Source of the DNA: Endomychus coccineus
Lineage: Eukaryota > Arthropoda > Insecta > Coleoptera > Endomychidae
Direction of reading: 5' to 3'
Length of the DNA: 64,000 nucleotides
NCBI GenBank assembly: GCA_958510875.1
Contig: OY294071.1
Location: forward strand, 34,502,581 to 34,566,580
Shown here: in pieces, positions 22,352-34,354 of the stretch
How the letters are laid out: the number at the start of each line of letters is the position of its first letter
How positions within the stretch are numbered: the stretch's first letter is position 1
The notes under the pieces: generated by a model
Seen by the model: the letters and a program-made list of their open reading frames with translations, nothing else
What the model was told of the DNA's origin: nothing
Database searches by the model: none
Program-made: the position numbers and the translations under genes

Positions 22352-23075
22352 TGGAAAGAAGGGAATTTCGCGTCTTGATTAAATATTATTTCTTGCGTGG
22401 AAAAACATTACGCAAACCAAAACATTGCTTGTTAAACATTATGGGGACTCCTCATAATCGATTGGAACGATTCACAAGTGGTTTTCTGATTTTCGTTGTG
22501 GTAGTATGACCACAAAGAACGCTGAACGTTCTGGTCGTCCAATTGAGGTTGCAGCCCCCCCCATAAATCGTTTATAAAATCCATGGTATGATATTGGACG
22601 ACCGGCGAGTTGAAGTGCACGAAATTGCTGAGGCTATGGGCATCTCAACCGGCGTATATTATGCAGAGCTGTTAGATCGATTCCACGCCGATTTGAAGCG
22701 AAAACGATCGCATTTGGCAAAGAAAAATGTAATCTTGCACCAGGATAACGCACCGGGGCACAGGTCCGCAGTCGCAATGGCAAAATTTCATGAATTGCGT
22801 TACGAATTGGTTCATCATTTACTATATTCTCCAGATTTGGCTCCCTGCGGGTTTTATCTATTTCCAAACTTGAAGAAATGGTTCCGAGAAAAGAGATTTG
22901 GCTCCAACGATTAGGTGATCGCTGAAACAAACGTCTATTTTGAAGGATTGCCGAAATCTTATTATTTGGAAGGGATAGAAAAATTAGGAAAACGTTGGAC
23001 GAAGTGTATCGGGCTACAAGAAGATTATGTTGAGAAATAAAATATGTTTTGACCAAATAATCCATTTTTCAGGGA
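22352..23075 (+). pseudogene. Mariner transposase, copy 2, internally deleted
   Basis: It starts at the ATG at 22352 (MERREFRVLIKYYF) and shifts frame soon after. An internal deletion joins MGIST directly to GVYYAELLDRF at about 22650. The C-terminal half is open from 22588 to 22914 and has LHQDNAPGH (second catalytic Asp) and YSPDLAPCGF. In DD34D mariners the third Asp is the residue after APS/APC; here it is Gly. The first Asp region is lost in the deletion. This copy cannot be active. Confidence 0.9.
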
Positions 23076-24988
23076 TTCTTCACCTTGCCCTCGTGAAAGC
23101 AAACTAGCACAGAAGACCAAATTTCTGTGAAGCAATTTTCGCAATGTACCTTTTGCCATTCACTTGCTTTTCATCATTTAATATGAAAATGTATTTTTTG
23201 GTAGTATTTATTTGGATTAGACCTGAATATTCATTGAGTCATTATAATCATCATACAATTTTAGTGTTTTTGAGATTATAGAAAGCTTATATTCATAAGT
23301 CAGAGTGAGTGCAGCGAACGTAGTCGTCTTTTGAATCGGGTTATATAGCACAAGATTCATTCTCGTGCAACGGTCAAATGGTTAATGCAATCCACCTGAA
23401 ATTTTGACACAAACCAGATACAATTCTATGAATTCAATGGCAAAAAAATTCAATGTCGTATCTTAAGCGGTATTTGAGTTATGGAGCAGAGCGGTCCGTC
23501 GAAGTACTCGACACTATTCACTTTGTATCAAGCATTATTCGGTGTGCTAACTATCTGGCTGATTGTAGAGAATAGAATCGAGCTTGCGCAACTAGACAGA
23601 CTGCAGGTCGAGCTCTTGAGAGGCTTATGCCAAAGATGGAGTGAACGTAGAGAACGAAGTCTTTCCTCCTTCAGTTGGTTTCTATATAGCGGTCGTTCGG
23701 TGACTCAATTACTTACCTTAAGCCGTTTTCAAGTTGAACGCCCATTCGTAGCTTCGGCTGTGATAAAGAATCGAGCTCGCGCAACTAGGCTCACGCTCTT
23801 GATTGGCTCATACCACTCACTTCACCTTAACCTTCGGGCATATGGGCAGCATACTGACCGACCTCCTTGTAAATAGCATATAATAAATATGCAATTAAGT
23901 AGTTTTTGTAAAAGTATAAACCATAAGTAGGCACCTTATTTTTCTATTTTAAATAATTATTATATACAGTTGCTTTTTTATCGTGGAACATTTGATAAAC
24001 ACAGCTTGTGAATTGAATTTAGGATACAAATAATTTTTATTATTTGATATAATAAGTGAAACACTTCTAATTTTTAAATTAATTGAATCAAATGGTTAGT
24101 TGTATTCAAAAACATTGAAATGTTGGTCAACCTGACAACACTGCGACATTCATTTCTTGCAGTGAACAGTCTATCAGCATATCTATGACCATTGATCACA
24201 CAACATCTCAAACCATTGAGCATGGATGGCTCTCCATTCTACTTCCAGCGTTACACATTCCATGTTCATAGAATAATGAGCTATAATAAATAAAACATCG
24301 TATTTGCCACCTAAGTGAGAATGAGGACACATCATAGAATACTGTCAACATCGAAAGCATTTTAATTAATTGTACACTCCGTGCACTGCGCGAGAACATT
24401 TCGATTTGGCTCATCTTCATTTTAACATCAGTTGTGATCTGTTACCAGATGCGGTGTACGTATGCGCGTTTCCTGATTATTATTTCTTCGGTGTCTGTGA
24501 AGTGTTAGTCTAAAATGACAATGTTACATTCAGTGGAAAACATTATGAAGCGGGAACACAAAGAAATAACAATAAACCTTTTAAATCTATTCGTCTCTAT
24601 CGCTCTGAGTTGAGGAAGATTGGAGTCTAAACATGAGAGGGAGCATACATTATAAACATTCCAATAATCGATCGAAATCTTCATTTGGAGCAAGAGTGCG
24701 AAGAGCTGAAGAATATATGGCTTGGATTGGATATTATTCAATACTCAGCCGCCGAAATTGAGGTAAGAAATCACTGCATCTACATAGATACATGCTCAAT
24801 TCCCAAAAGTATTCAGCTATTTCTATTAAGCAAGCTTATAGCAATGAGAGTCGTTACCATAGTTTCGAGAGTTTACCAAAGTGAATTGTCAAAAACTTTA
24901 TTTCATGTCGCGTCTTTTCTAATTCCTTTTACATTTATAATCAAATTTAACGAACTGTGACACAAATCATCCATAGGAAACGTGTACA
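23076..24988. other. Intergenic, no supported gene
   Basis: The 131-codon ORF at 23481-23876 covers two diverged copies of ATCGAGCT(T/C)GCGCAACTAG about 190 bases apart, suggesting a small repeat rather than a gene. Near 24763 a GTAAGA follows an open frame, but no partner exon was found. The motif TTTAACGAA, seen upstream of other ICG first exons, occurs at about 24947. Confidence 0.35.
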
Positions 24989-27076
24989 ATGTCTGTAGGC
25001 AATAGGGTGAGTTTTCTAAAAATAATTATCGTGCCTAAAATGTCTGGAAAAATCTTTTGTGATCAGTCATGGTTAACTTCAGAAGTAACCACACTAATCA
25101 ATGTCTAAATTGTCGATTGAATGTAACACTTACCATCAGCATTAAGATATTGTTCTATTTTCCAAATTACAATAACTGTATTGCTAAATACGAGTATATC
25201 AGAAATTCCAAGCTCGGCTTGCTCTTCAAGCTAGAGGAGCTTTTGCCAATAAACTTTCCATCCGCTACCATTCTTATACAATCTGTGATTCGTGATGGGC
25301 GAAGTTGTATGGACGAAACTCAAACTTTGCAAGAAGTGGCAATGCTCTAAATTTTGACTGCACTTGCATTGACTTTAAATTAAGCAAAGTATAATATAAT
25401 TTCTCGTATAATTCAGTTCACAGATTGAATACCATAATTACCCTAAGGTATATACTCGAAATATATGATAATAGTACTTATTACTTGAGTATTTCGGGTT
25501 GTTCTGTAATCTTAGCTCTAAATTCAGTTAATATGCCTTCGATAATACCTGAGGTTGAAAAGTATGAATTAAATGATATTATATTACATTTCACACCCCC
25601 ATAAGTATGAGTAAATAATATATTGTATATCGATGGTTCTAGGCATCGTCGTCTTCTCGACGTTATAAACATAGTGATGCTGGAGAGAACATGCAAGGAT
25701 CTAGAAGGACGAAAATAACATACCCAATATGCGGAAAACTAGTAACAGTTATGCCAGTAATTCCAGAATTGACTGAGATCCATGTCGACGAGATAATCTC
25801 AGGTAATATTTTAAGCTACTATAAGATGTTTATATTTATATTCTTTCCTTTGAAAAACTCATACAAATCAATTCTGAGATTTAAATTTTCTCAGAGCTCG
25901 AATCAAGATTCATTATTTTGATGACTTTCCAAGTTCCCACATAATCTATAATAGAGACCAAGGTTTCGAGTTTCCCCCAACTGTATGATACAACCTTTCA
26001 GGAAGTTTTAAGTTTTGTCTGAGCAAATGGTGGATAAACACTCCCGAGTATTCATAGACTTCAAAAACTTCGGTCTATCGTTGGCAAAGACTAAATCGGG
26101 TGAGATTGACATGATTCTGTGCAAATAGAAACTAACTATGATTGAGTTGAATATAAAGAACCATGTACCTACTCAATTGTATATGTTTGCTTCAAAAAAT
26201 TCATTTTAACTAATTGTTTCAGAGTTTACGCATAACGCATGGAGATTTCCTTCTATGGGAAGAAATTCCGCAGAATTTGGATACAAAACTGGTCCAACTA
26301 CTTCCAGTAGTTTAACATTCACCAAAGAACTGAAGAAAGCCTCTATTACTGATATAACAAGATCAAGTTCCTCGAGAAAACTTCCAGCATACTGTATGAA
26401 GTCCAATCCAGGTGCCTATGTACCTTCTAATTCGAGCAATGCTCAAAGAATTGAAAAATTCAGAAATTCCACCATTAAATTGGAACCAAGTAGCATTCAG
26501 AAAGCTCGAAAAGAATGCATACCTTGCACATCCAACAATTTGAATACAAGACATAATGTACATATCTCATCTTCCAAAAGGTATCCAAGTGACAATTCAA
26601 ACAACGGCCAAAGTATGCGATCTGCAAAAAATATGCATCAGTCTGTAAGTAACTTCGAAAGTCTCAAAAGAACTGTAGAATCCGTCACATCAATTGTAAA
26701 TAAAGGAAGGAATTTCCCCATGGACTTAGATGTTGACTATAGAGCAGTAAGTACGTTACAAACAGCATCCAATAGAATAAACGAAGCATCGAAGTCTAAA
26801 AATGAATTTGCTGGAATATCAGGATCTACCAACAAGGATAGTTTGAAACACGATTTTTTTGATGCCTGTAGATCTTTAAAGCTACAATATCCATGTTATT
26901 TTGCTTATCTGAAGTGTCTTTATGGCTTTTCTGGGGACAAAACAACTTGCCCCCATTTTGAGAATATGGTTACCGAACGAACTGCAGTTGAAATTATACG
27001 TGCTAGTAAAAGACCAAGCTATATCCTCAGAGCCCTAGAAGACACCTACGGAAGACTTAGAAGATATCACAGATAA
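24989..27076 (+). CDS. ICG-family protein c, unknown function (343 aa, three exons)
   Basis: Exons are 24989-25006 (MSVGNR), 25643-25802 and 26223-27076, with GTGAGT and GTAATA donors, TCTAG and TTTCAG acceptors, and phases 0 and 1. Exon 2 begins ASSSRR and contains ICGKLVTVMPVIPE. Exon 3 has a Ser/Asn-rich, basic middle and a conserved C-terminus with FFDACRSLK, CYFAYLKCLYG and TAVEIIRASKRP. It aligns along most of its length with the member at 34355-36210 and, at exon 2 and the C-terminus only, with copies a and b. No known domain, signal peptide or membrane segment was seen. The identical exon layout and phases across paralogues support the model. Confidence 0.75.
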
Positions 27077-27364
27077 CTTTATTATAGATCATGAGCATGT
27101 ATTTATCAAATTAATTGTATTTAACCTTTTTGATATAATACAATAAATTCTACCCACCTCTTTCATATTGAAGTCTTTTATGTTTCCTTTTATATTTTCA
27201 ATCGAATTTAACGAAGCTTAAACAAATCTACAATGGCTGCAGGCAATATGGTGAGTTTTATAAAAGTAATTATGATGATAATTCTTGACTCCGGATGGAT
27301 TACGTGTCACAATAAGACGGAAGCCAACAATTTTCAAAATTAGGTATCAGCGGAAGTCTACTAT
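27077..27364 (+). other. Spacer with first exon of ICG pseudogene d
   Basis: It contains AATAAA near 27143 downstream of gene c, then TTTAACGAA at about 27208 and the small exon ATGGCTGCAGGCAATATG at 27233-27250 with a GTGAGT donor. Confidence 0.6.
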
Positions 27365-28876
27365 TCAAGTGACTACACTAGGGGGAAACCTATAATGTTC
27401 AAAGAACATCATGTGAGCCAGCGGTGGAATGTTGGGAGAGGAGATAGGCATTCGAATTTCTCTTGAAGGTTTGGAGGTTATAGGCGTAGGCATAGTTATA
27501 GGCATCACTTCGCTGTTCGATAGAAAAATGAAGGTCTCGAGCTTGATTATGAAGGGGTGACTAGTTTGAGCTCGTCTAGTCCACCTCTCTGGAATCTCTC
27601 GTGGTGGAACAACAGAAGAGATTTCTGATGAGCACCTACCATGCAAATATCTATAGAAAAGAGAGATATCTCCCACTTTTCTACGGTGTTCTAGAGAGGT
27701 CAATGAATTTGTAAGTGTATCAGACTCTTATGGATAGAATCCAAGAGCTTCAGCGTATGTTTGAAAGTCGACACTCCAAACAACAAACTGGTAATAATTC
27801 AGGCGCACATTTCTTGACAACGACAGGTGGAAGTCCGTCTGCCCCTTTTGGTATTGGGATCAAGTAGAATGCGCCTAATTGTGCCCTGACGAAAAACAAT
27901 TTCAGACATATGGGTATCGATGGCAGCATTATTAGGAGGGTCCTTCCCCTGTGGATCCAAAGTGGAATTTGTTGCAAACATTCCAGCAAAAAGATAAGCT
28001 TTTTCTTGTGGTCTGGTAGCTAGTGTGCCATCATTTTTGGCTAGGGGAGGGAATGAACTGGAATTGAAATTTCTACCAATTGCTTTGACGAAACTCCAAA
28101 ACGAACGGGAGCCATTTGGGTATTCGATAAGCTTTAATCTTATTCTGGCGTAATTTGCCTCTTTTGAATCGTTTATTGCTACACCGCACATAGTCTGTTC
28201 TGGTCTCCAGATAAGCGACGGCCCTAAAACAGATTTTATTGAACCATCGTTCACCAGATGACGGTGATTTGTTGGTATGGGGTATGTAAGTTTCCATTCC
28301 CTAGCCTGATAATATCCTAGATCTCCATGGCACATTGCGTTGGGTCATCAGATTCAAAACGTACGCTTCTCCAAGGAAACCCGAAGAAAAATGTGCGAAG
28401 ACCGTCCCAGTCGGCCGAGTTGTAATGCCAAACTGTGCGAGGTGTTGAACTGGTTCGAGACAGGTCGTTGTGATCAGTGAATGGTCAGAGCACCTTCACT
28501 TCATACGGATATGGATTGTTAGTAAGGAATAAGTCAAACATATAAGCATAATGTTAGTTGTTATCAGGGATCCGTATTTGTTCATTAATTAACTGCTCGA
28601 GACTATAGGTAATGGCGAAGCCCTCAGCTTGTTGCCCTGCGTCATTTGTCTTGTTTGAGAACTTGAGCCAAGCGGAGTTGTGAACGTTGAAACTCCCCAT
28701 GATGATAATTTCAGCTGCTGAATGAGGTCAAGTTTCAGGGAAAGAAATTCAAAGAGCTCACCATGAGCTGGTTTATTTGATGATAAATAAAGACAACGGA
28801 GAAATTTTGTATGTTTGTGATTATCAAGCTTAAGCCACACTATATCGAATTCTTGTGGTTCTAGGGGAAACATCTG
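27365..28876 (-). mobile_element. CR1/Jockey-type LINE with the RT region deleted
   Basis: The minus-strand order is endonuclease (28875 to about 28560, with EFDIVWLKL, CLYLSSN and a GDFNVH-like stretch in a shifted frame), endonuclease-RT linker (27799-28335, with YARIRLKLIEYPNGSRSFWSFVK), then directly the RT C-terminal tail and 3' end (27365-27800). The RT catalytic core is absent. It is either an internal deletion derivative or two fragments. The tail matches the copies at 17530, 21740, 37077 and 38590. Confidence 0.75.
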
Positions 28877-30125
28877 GAGAAAATCACTAAAAAAGCGGTA
28901 AGGGCCCTGTGGACCTACCGCCGTACAGTCGGAAGAACTTGGGGACTCACTCCACGGATGCTTAGGTGCAATGTCGACCACCCCAACGGCTGCAATGGAG
29001 AGGCTGCTGAGGTTGAAGCTACTGCACCTCGCCGCTCAGGCAAAAGCCATAAGAGGAGCTTATCGCTTCGATCTTATTGGACAAGGGAAGGCCGACCAAA
29101 AAGGCCGAAGCATTCTTGGATTGCTTGGATCACCTGGGCCATTGGGGATGAGATCCAACAGGATCAAGGTTTACAGCGTGTCCGTACCGTTCATGATTCA
29201 AACCTTGAATCGGCGGAAGAACGCTGGGGTAATCCTCATATGATACCACGGGATTCCGTATGACATACGGAAGGCACCAAGATCGAACAAATCAGAATCA
29301 TAGTGAGCAACCTAACAGTGCTTAAGGCACTGGAGTCATACACAATCACCTTACAATGTGTACTCGATTGTGTAAAAGAACTAATGGCTCTAGTAAAGAA
29401 CCCCAATAGAGTGACACTCGTATGGGAGTCTGAGGAAACCAGACGAAAAGGGACTGAAACTGTCGTCACAATCGCTAAAGTGAGGGTGGAAGAACCACTG
29501 ATTGAACCAGAGCCAACCTGTGGCATTTCTCATGCCACACTGAAATCTGTAATCTAAAAATGGCTCGAAACAAAGCACTGTGCCTACTGGAGGGAACTGC
29601 TCCGTATGTCGCACTCCAGGCGACTAATAGGAGATCCCCAGCAGCAGCGAGGGAAAAATCTGCTGACGTTCAGAAGACAAGAAATACGGAATCTTGTTGC
29701 ATTCCTGACCGGACACACCCCATGCAACATACATCTCTGTACGATGGGTCTGGTAGATCTGCCCACATGCAGTGGTTGCGGCTTGGAAGAAGAGACACCT
29801 ATGCATGTGCTGTGTCAGTGCACGGCATATACGGTTGGTCGTCGGACATACCTCGGAGACGATTAAACTACGCCCGAGGAAATCAGAAGTAGCCCCTATA
29901 TCAGGCTACTGAGTTTTATAGAATACACCGGACTGATGAGGATATAGCAATATGTGAGGGCACAATAGAACACTAATGACCAAAGTGCAGTGGGGCTCCC
30001 TCTGGGAAGGAGAACCAACCTTACGGGGAAGGGGTTTTAGTCGGTAAGAATCCGGCACACTTGGGGGCACGGGACACCGAGGCGTCTATGCAAGATTTCC
30101 CCTCCTCTACGCAAAAAAAAAAAAG
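28876..30125 (+). mobile_element. Jockey/I/R1-type LINE, 5'-truncated, with poly(A)
   Basis: The plus strand shows the RT end (ALWTYRRTVGRTWGLTPRML near 28890; TTPTAAMERLLRLKLLHLAA near 28975), then RNase H pieces (RVTLVWESEE near 29410, EPEPTCGIS near 29505). The terminal zinc-finger-like tail at 29606-29866 reads FLTGHTPCNIHL and CSGCGLEEETPMHVLCQC. A 3' UTR ends in an A-run at about 30113-30125. Frames are broken in several places. It lies head-to-head with the minus-strand LINE at 27365-28876. Confidence 0.85.
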
Positions 30126-30530
30126 TCCAGTATGTCGGGTTTGTCTGTCTACAGATGGTAATGAACATCGTTTATGTTTTCGTTAAGACTTCGGATGTTA
30201 CCTTCAAATTTATGATTTTCAATGTTTGACCCCCTCGAGCCCCCTTCGCCCGGAAACGGAAATTCGAATGGAGAGGTATCTTCTTCCGGAGTATTTTACT
30301 CTAGGAGGATTCATCATTAGTATTTTCATAATACACCTGGAATGGATAAAATGTACGTTTGGGTAGGGAAACAGGAGAATGGTATGAAGGTGAGCCCGGA
30401 AGCATCGACCAAATACTTCACAGCATCTCCGTACAGTTGGTAGTGTTTCAACCGGCGATCAGGAAAACATCTACCACCTATGGTTTATCATTTTAGTCGT
30501 TTTTCACGACAGGCAGGATTTACTATGGGC
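30126..30530. other. Spacer after LINE poly(A)
   Basis: No recognised feature. Probably remnant intron of pseudogene d or an unknown repeat. Confidence 0.3.
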
Positions 30531-31342
30531 AAATTGAATTTGACATCTACCATCAGCATCAAGATATTATTCTATTTTTCAAATTACAATAACTGTATAG
30601 CTGCAAGATATATCGGAAATTCTTAGGTTTGCCTGCTATCCAATCCAGAGGAGCTTTTGCCAATAAAATTCCATTATACTGAACGAAGCATCCCAGTATA
30701 AATATGAATATGATAAGATATTCAACAAGGACAGTTTGGAACACATTTTTTGGTGCCAATAAATCATTGAAACTATATTATCCATGTTTTTTGCTTATCT
30801 TAAGCAAAGCTTCTATACAGCATTACTCGGAACAAAACAACTCGTAACAAATTAGAGAATATGGTTACCGAACATATTGCTGTTGAGATTATAACCGCAA
30901 GTAAAATACCAAGCTATATCCTGTAAGCCCTAAAAGATACCACAAATAACTTTATTACAGATCAGGATCATGTACTTATAAAATTAATTGTTTATAACCT
31001 TTTTGATATAATGAGAATAAATTATCCCCACCCTGCGCTTTGTCATTCAAATGCAGCAAAAGAGGTAACGTAAACAAAATGACGGAATTCCGTGTAAATA
31101 TGTGAACAAAAAGAAACGGTAGTGGGCGATGGGCGTTGCACACTTTCTTTTCTTCTCTTCAATTCGAATTGTATTGATACAGATCCATTGCCCTTCAGTA
31201 TTTCACAAAGTACACACAGTGGCGAGTTCTCTAATAATTATCGGCAACTTATGATTTAATTAACATCTTTTGTGTTTTTCATAACATTTAGTTCGAAACT
31301 TAACGAATTGTAAAACCTAAGTTATTAATGAAAACGTTTAAA

Positions 31343-31360
31343 ATGTGTGCAAAAGCCGAG
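31343..31360 (+). pseudogene. Orphan ICG first exon with mutated donor
   Basis: ATGTGTGCAAAAGCCGAG (MCAKAE) is followed by ATAAGT where paralogues have GTAAGT or GTGAGT, so the donor GT is lost. The upstream text AACTTAACGAATTGTAAAAC resembles that of genes c and d. No downstream exons were found. Confidence 0.45.
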
Positions 31361-31663
31361 ATAAGTTTTCTGCCTAATAATTAATAGCCCTACATCATAA
31401 TTTCTGAAGAAATTCTTATGAACAATGACGTAACTTTGATGTTGGAAGGAAACCAGAGGATAATTTGCTAAAATGATAATTGAATTCCATGCAATACAAT
31501 ATCTTCATCGGTAATAAGATATCAGAGAAAATCACCATCCTGTTCTTGAAATAAAAGTGTTTCTGCTAGATACTAATAAGTTTAACAAATTAAATAGCTA
31601 GGTATATCATTTTCCACGCTTTAACGAATTTTTAAAAAGAAGTTATTACAGAGAAGGTTCGCA

Positions 31664-31681
31664 ATGTTTGCAGGCGAAAGG
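31664..31681 (+). pseudogene. Orphan ICG first exon
   Basis: ATGTTTGCAGGCGAAAGG (MFAGER) is followed by a valid GTATGT donor and preceded by TTTAACGAA at about 31620. The expected intron is occupied by a minisatellite. The next ICG exon 2 downstream belongs to gene e (34672), so this could be an alternative first exon of that gene or a relic. Confidence 0.5.
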
Positions 31682-31699
31682 GTATGTGTAAAATCTTGA

Positions 31700-33115
31700 T
31701 TATTTCCTTTTAAATGTTAAGCTTTTTTAAATCACATATCCTGCTAGCTTTACAAGAAGTTAGCAGAATATTTATGATATAGAAGTGAATTTATTTAGAT
31801 AATTAAATTCTAATTCATTGCACTAATTAAAAATCTACTGCTTTTTTGTTCACCAAATTACATGTCCTGCTAGCCTTAAAAGAAATAAGCAGAACAATGG
31901 TTCAAAAATTGATGACTAATTATGATATAGATGTGCAATTATTCAGATAATTAAATGCTAATTAACTGCAACAATTAAAAATTGAATGATCTTTTTGTTT
32001 TTTCAAAACACATGTCCTGCTAACTTTCGAAGAAGTAAGCAGAACAATGGTTTGAAACTTGACGAATAATTATGATATAGATGTAAAATTATTCAGATAA
32101 TTAAATACTAATTCATTGCACTAATTAAAAATGTATTGCTCTTTTTTCAATTATATGTCCTACTAGCTTTAGAAGGAGTAAGCAGAACAATGGTTCAAAA
32201 ATTGATGAATAATTATGACATAGATGTAAAATTATTCAGATAATTAAATGCTAATTCATTGCACTAATTAAAAATGTATTGCTCTTCTTGTTCTTTAAAT
32301 TATATGACCTGCTAGCTTAAGAAGGAGAAAGCAGAACAATGGTTCAAAAATTGATGAATAATTTTGATATAGATGTAAAATTATTCAGATAATTAAATGC
32401 TAATTCATTGCACTAATTTAAAATTTTTGCTCTTTTTGTTTTTTAAATTATATGTTGCTAGCTTTAGAAGGAGTAAGCGGAGATCAATGGTTCAAAAATT
32501 GAGGAATAATTATGATATAGATGTAAAATTATTCAGATAATTAAATGTTAATTCATTGCACTAATTAAAAATTCATTGCTCTTTTTGTTCTTTAAATTAT
32601 ATGTGCTGCTAGCTTAAGAAGGAACATTGCACTAATTGAAAATTTAAAGAGCTTTTTTGTTTTGTTCAAATCACATGTCCTGCTAGCTTTTGAAGAAGTA
32701 AGCAGAACAATGGTTCAAAATTGACTAATAATTATGATATAGATGTGAAATTATTCAGATAATTAAATGCTAATTCATTGCATGAATTAAAAATTTATTG
32801 CTATTTTTATTTTCAAATTACTTGTCCTGCTAGCTTTAGCAGAAGTCAGCAGAACAATGGTTCAAAACTTGACGAATAATTATGATATAGATGTGAAATT
32901 ATTCAGATAATTAAATGCTAATTATTTGCACTAATTAAAAATGTAATGTTCTTTTTGTTTCTTGAAATTACATATCCTGCTAGCTTTAGAAGAAGTTAGC
33001 AGAACAATGATTCAAGAATTGATGAATAATTATGATATAGATGTGAAACTATTGAGATAATTAAATGCCAATTAATTCCACTTATTATGAAGTTAATGCT
33101 CTTTTTTATATAAAA
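31700..33115. repeat. Minisatellite, period about 146 bp
   Basis: About ten units carry TCCTGCTAGCTTTAGAAG, GCAGAACAATGGTTCAAAA and GATATAGATGTGAAATTATT. Unit starts are near 31739, 31867, 32013, 32156, 32305, 32451, 32602, 32676, 32823 and 32971; the unit at 32602 is partial. There is no coding content. Confidence 0.9.
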
Positions 33116-34354
33116 TCCCATCTTCGTTCTATTCGAAATTTAATAAACAATTATGAAATAGATGTTAAACTTCTCAGATAAATAAATGCGTGAATAAATG
33201 AAGTAGATAATTGAAAATGTAATGCTTTCTGAACTCTAATTAAATAATGATTCAGTACGTTATCATATTATTTTCGTATTTTGCGACATTTTCTCGAAGA
33301 TATTAGAATCAATAGAGATATTTTAACACAAATATTCAAACAATCTATTTTCCTACTTATGCTAACACTCCCTTCATAATCCTTTATGAACGCTAACATT
33401 CAATCAATCTTTCAAATAACCTTGTAGCTGGTCAAATTCAATTTTTCTAATATATTTTACCCGGAACACCATTTATAAGCCTGTACTTTACCTATATTGA
33501 AACCGACAACTGAAGAAAAAATTGACTCATGCTATTCCTGCCACATATTTCCAGATAAACAAGACATTTGAATGCTGTCTGAATTTATTGGTTCAGAGTA
33601 GAATGGTTATTTGAGTTATATACGATTATGTGATATGTACTGTTTTATCTTTTTGTAAGATTTATTAGATAATATAATAAAATATATGATAATCGACAGT
33701 AGTTTCGTTACTAATGATAAAAACATGTAATACAATAATAATTATATTGATCTGCCAGCATTGGGGACATGTTGTTATGGATATCGACTAGCTTGCGCTC
33801 TTACCTGAAATCGCATGCTTTAAAATTTGTTTTCGTTATTCAAATTCACATTTCAAAATAATTTTTAATGAAATTGAAAATTTATTTCATAAGTATTTAA
33901 TTCTAACCTTCCCCTAAATATCAATAAATTAAAAACCGAAACCATCTAGAATGGTCAAAACTTCGCATGAAAATGTTGTTTCCGATAAAATGGATCTTTT
34001 AATAGACCATGTGCACACTTTCTTTCGGTATTTGAGCCGCTTTTTGACAAAAGAACATGGTATTTTGGTAACTGTTAATTTCTGACATTGGTAAATAAGC
34101 ATTGTCTTAATAAAAATAGTAAGCTGGTCAAATTTGAAACAGAGCAAAAGCTGGCTGATTGCAGCTTAACGTAAGCTTGTTGTTTCTTAAAAAATAACAA
34201 GGAGAACAAGCTGGTCGAGCGCAAGCTGGCCATATTCGTTTTTATGACATTATCAAAGTAAATTATCAAGATGGTTTATTCATGTAAAGTTTTTTTATAT
34301 CCATTATGTTTCGATCAGAATTAAAAAACACAAGTTATGTATGGGACGTTCACA
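33116..34354. other. Intergenic, no supported gene
   Basis: AT-rich. A short stretch near 34110-34230 has repeated AAGCTGG(T/C) words. No promoter motif was identified before the exon at 34355 beyond a weak match to other ICG upstream regions. Confidence 0.3.

Larger units (their letters stand above)
18889..22733 (+). repeat. Tandem segmental duplication, copy 2
   Basis: It repeats the order of copy 1 (ICG gene, PLE piece, LINE end, mariner) but is about 600 bp shorter because of deletions in the PLE, LINE and mariner parts. Flanks are visibly diverged, whereas ICG exon 3 is nearly identical. The mariner continues past the duplicated part to about 23075, so copy 2 keeps the ancestral right flank. 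Confidence 0.9.
27233..30950 (+). pseudogene. ICG-family pseudogene d, split by retrotransposons
   Basis: Exon 1 (27233-27250, MAAGNM, donor GTGAGT) is intact. Sequence at about 30531-30690 matches intron 1 of gene c (ATCAAGATATT, AATTACAATAACTGTAT, GAGGAGCTTTTGCCAATAAA). About 30690-30950 matches the 3' part of exon 3, with recognisable LENMVTEH and VEIITASKIPSYIL and several stops. Exon 2 and most of exon 3 are missing. Between the two parts lie LINE insertions at 27365-28876 and 28876-30125. It was once a full member and is now dead. Confidence 0.75.

Noticed and set aside
23481..23876. 131-codon ORF
   Set aside because: No domain; it spans two diverged copies of a GC-richer repeat, and similar frames are expected by chance.
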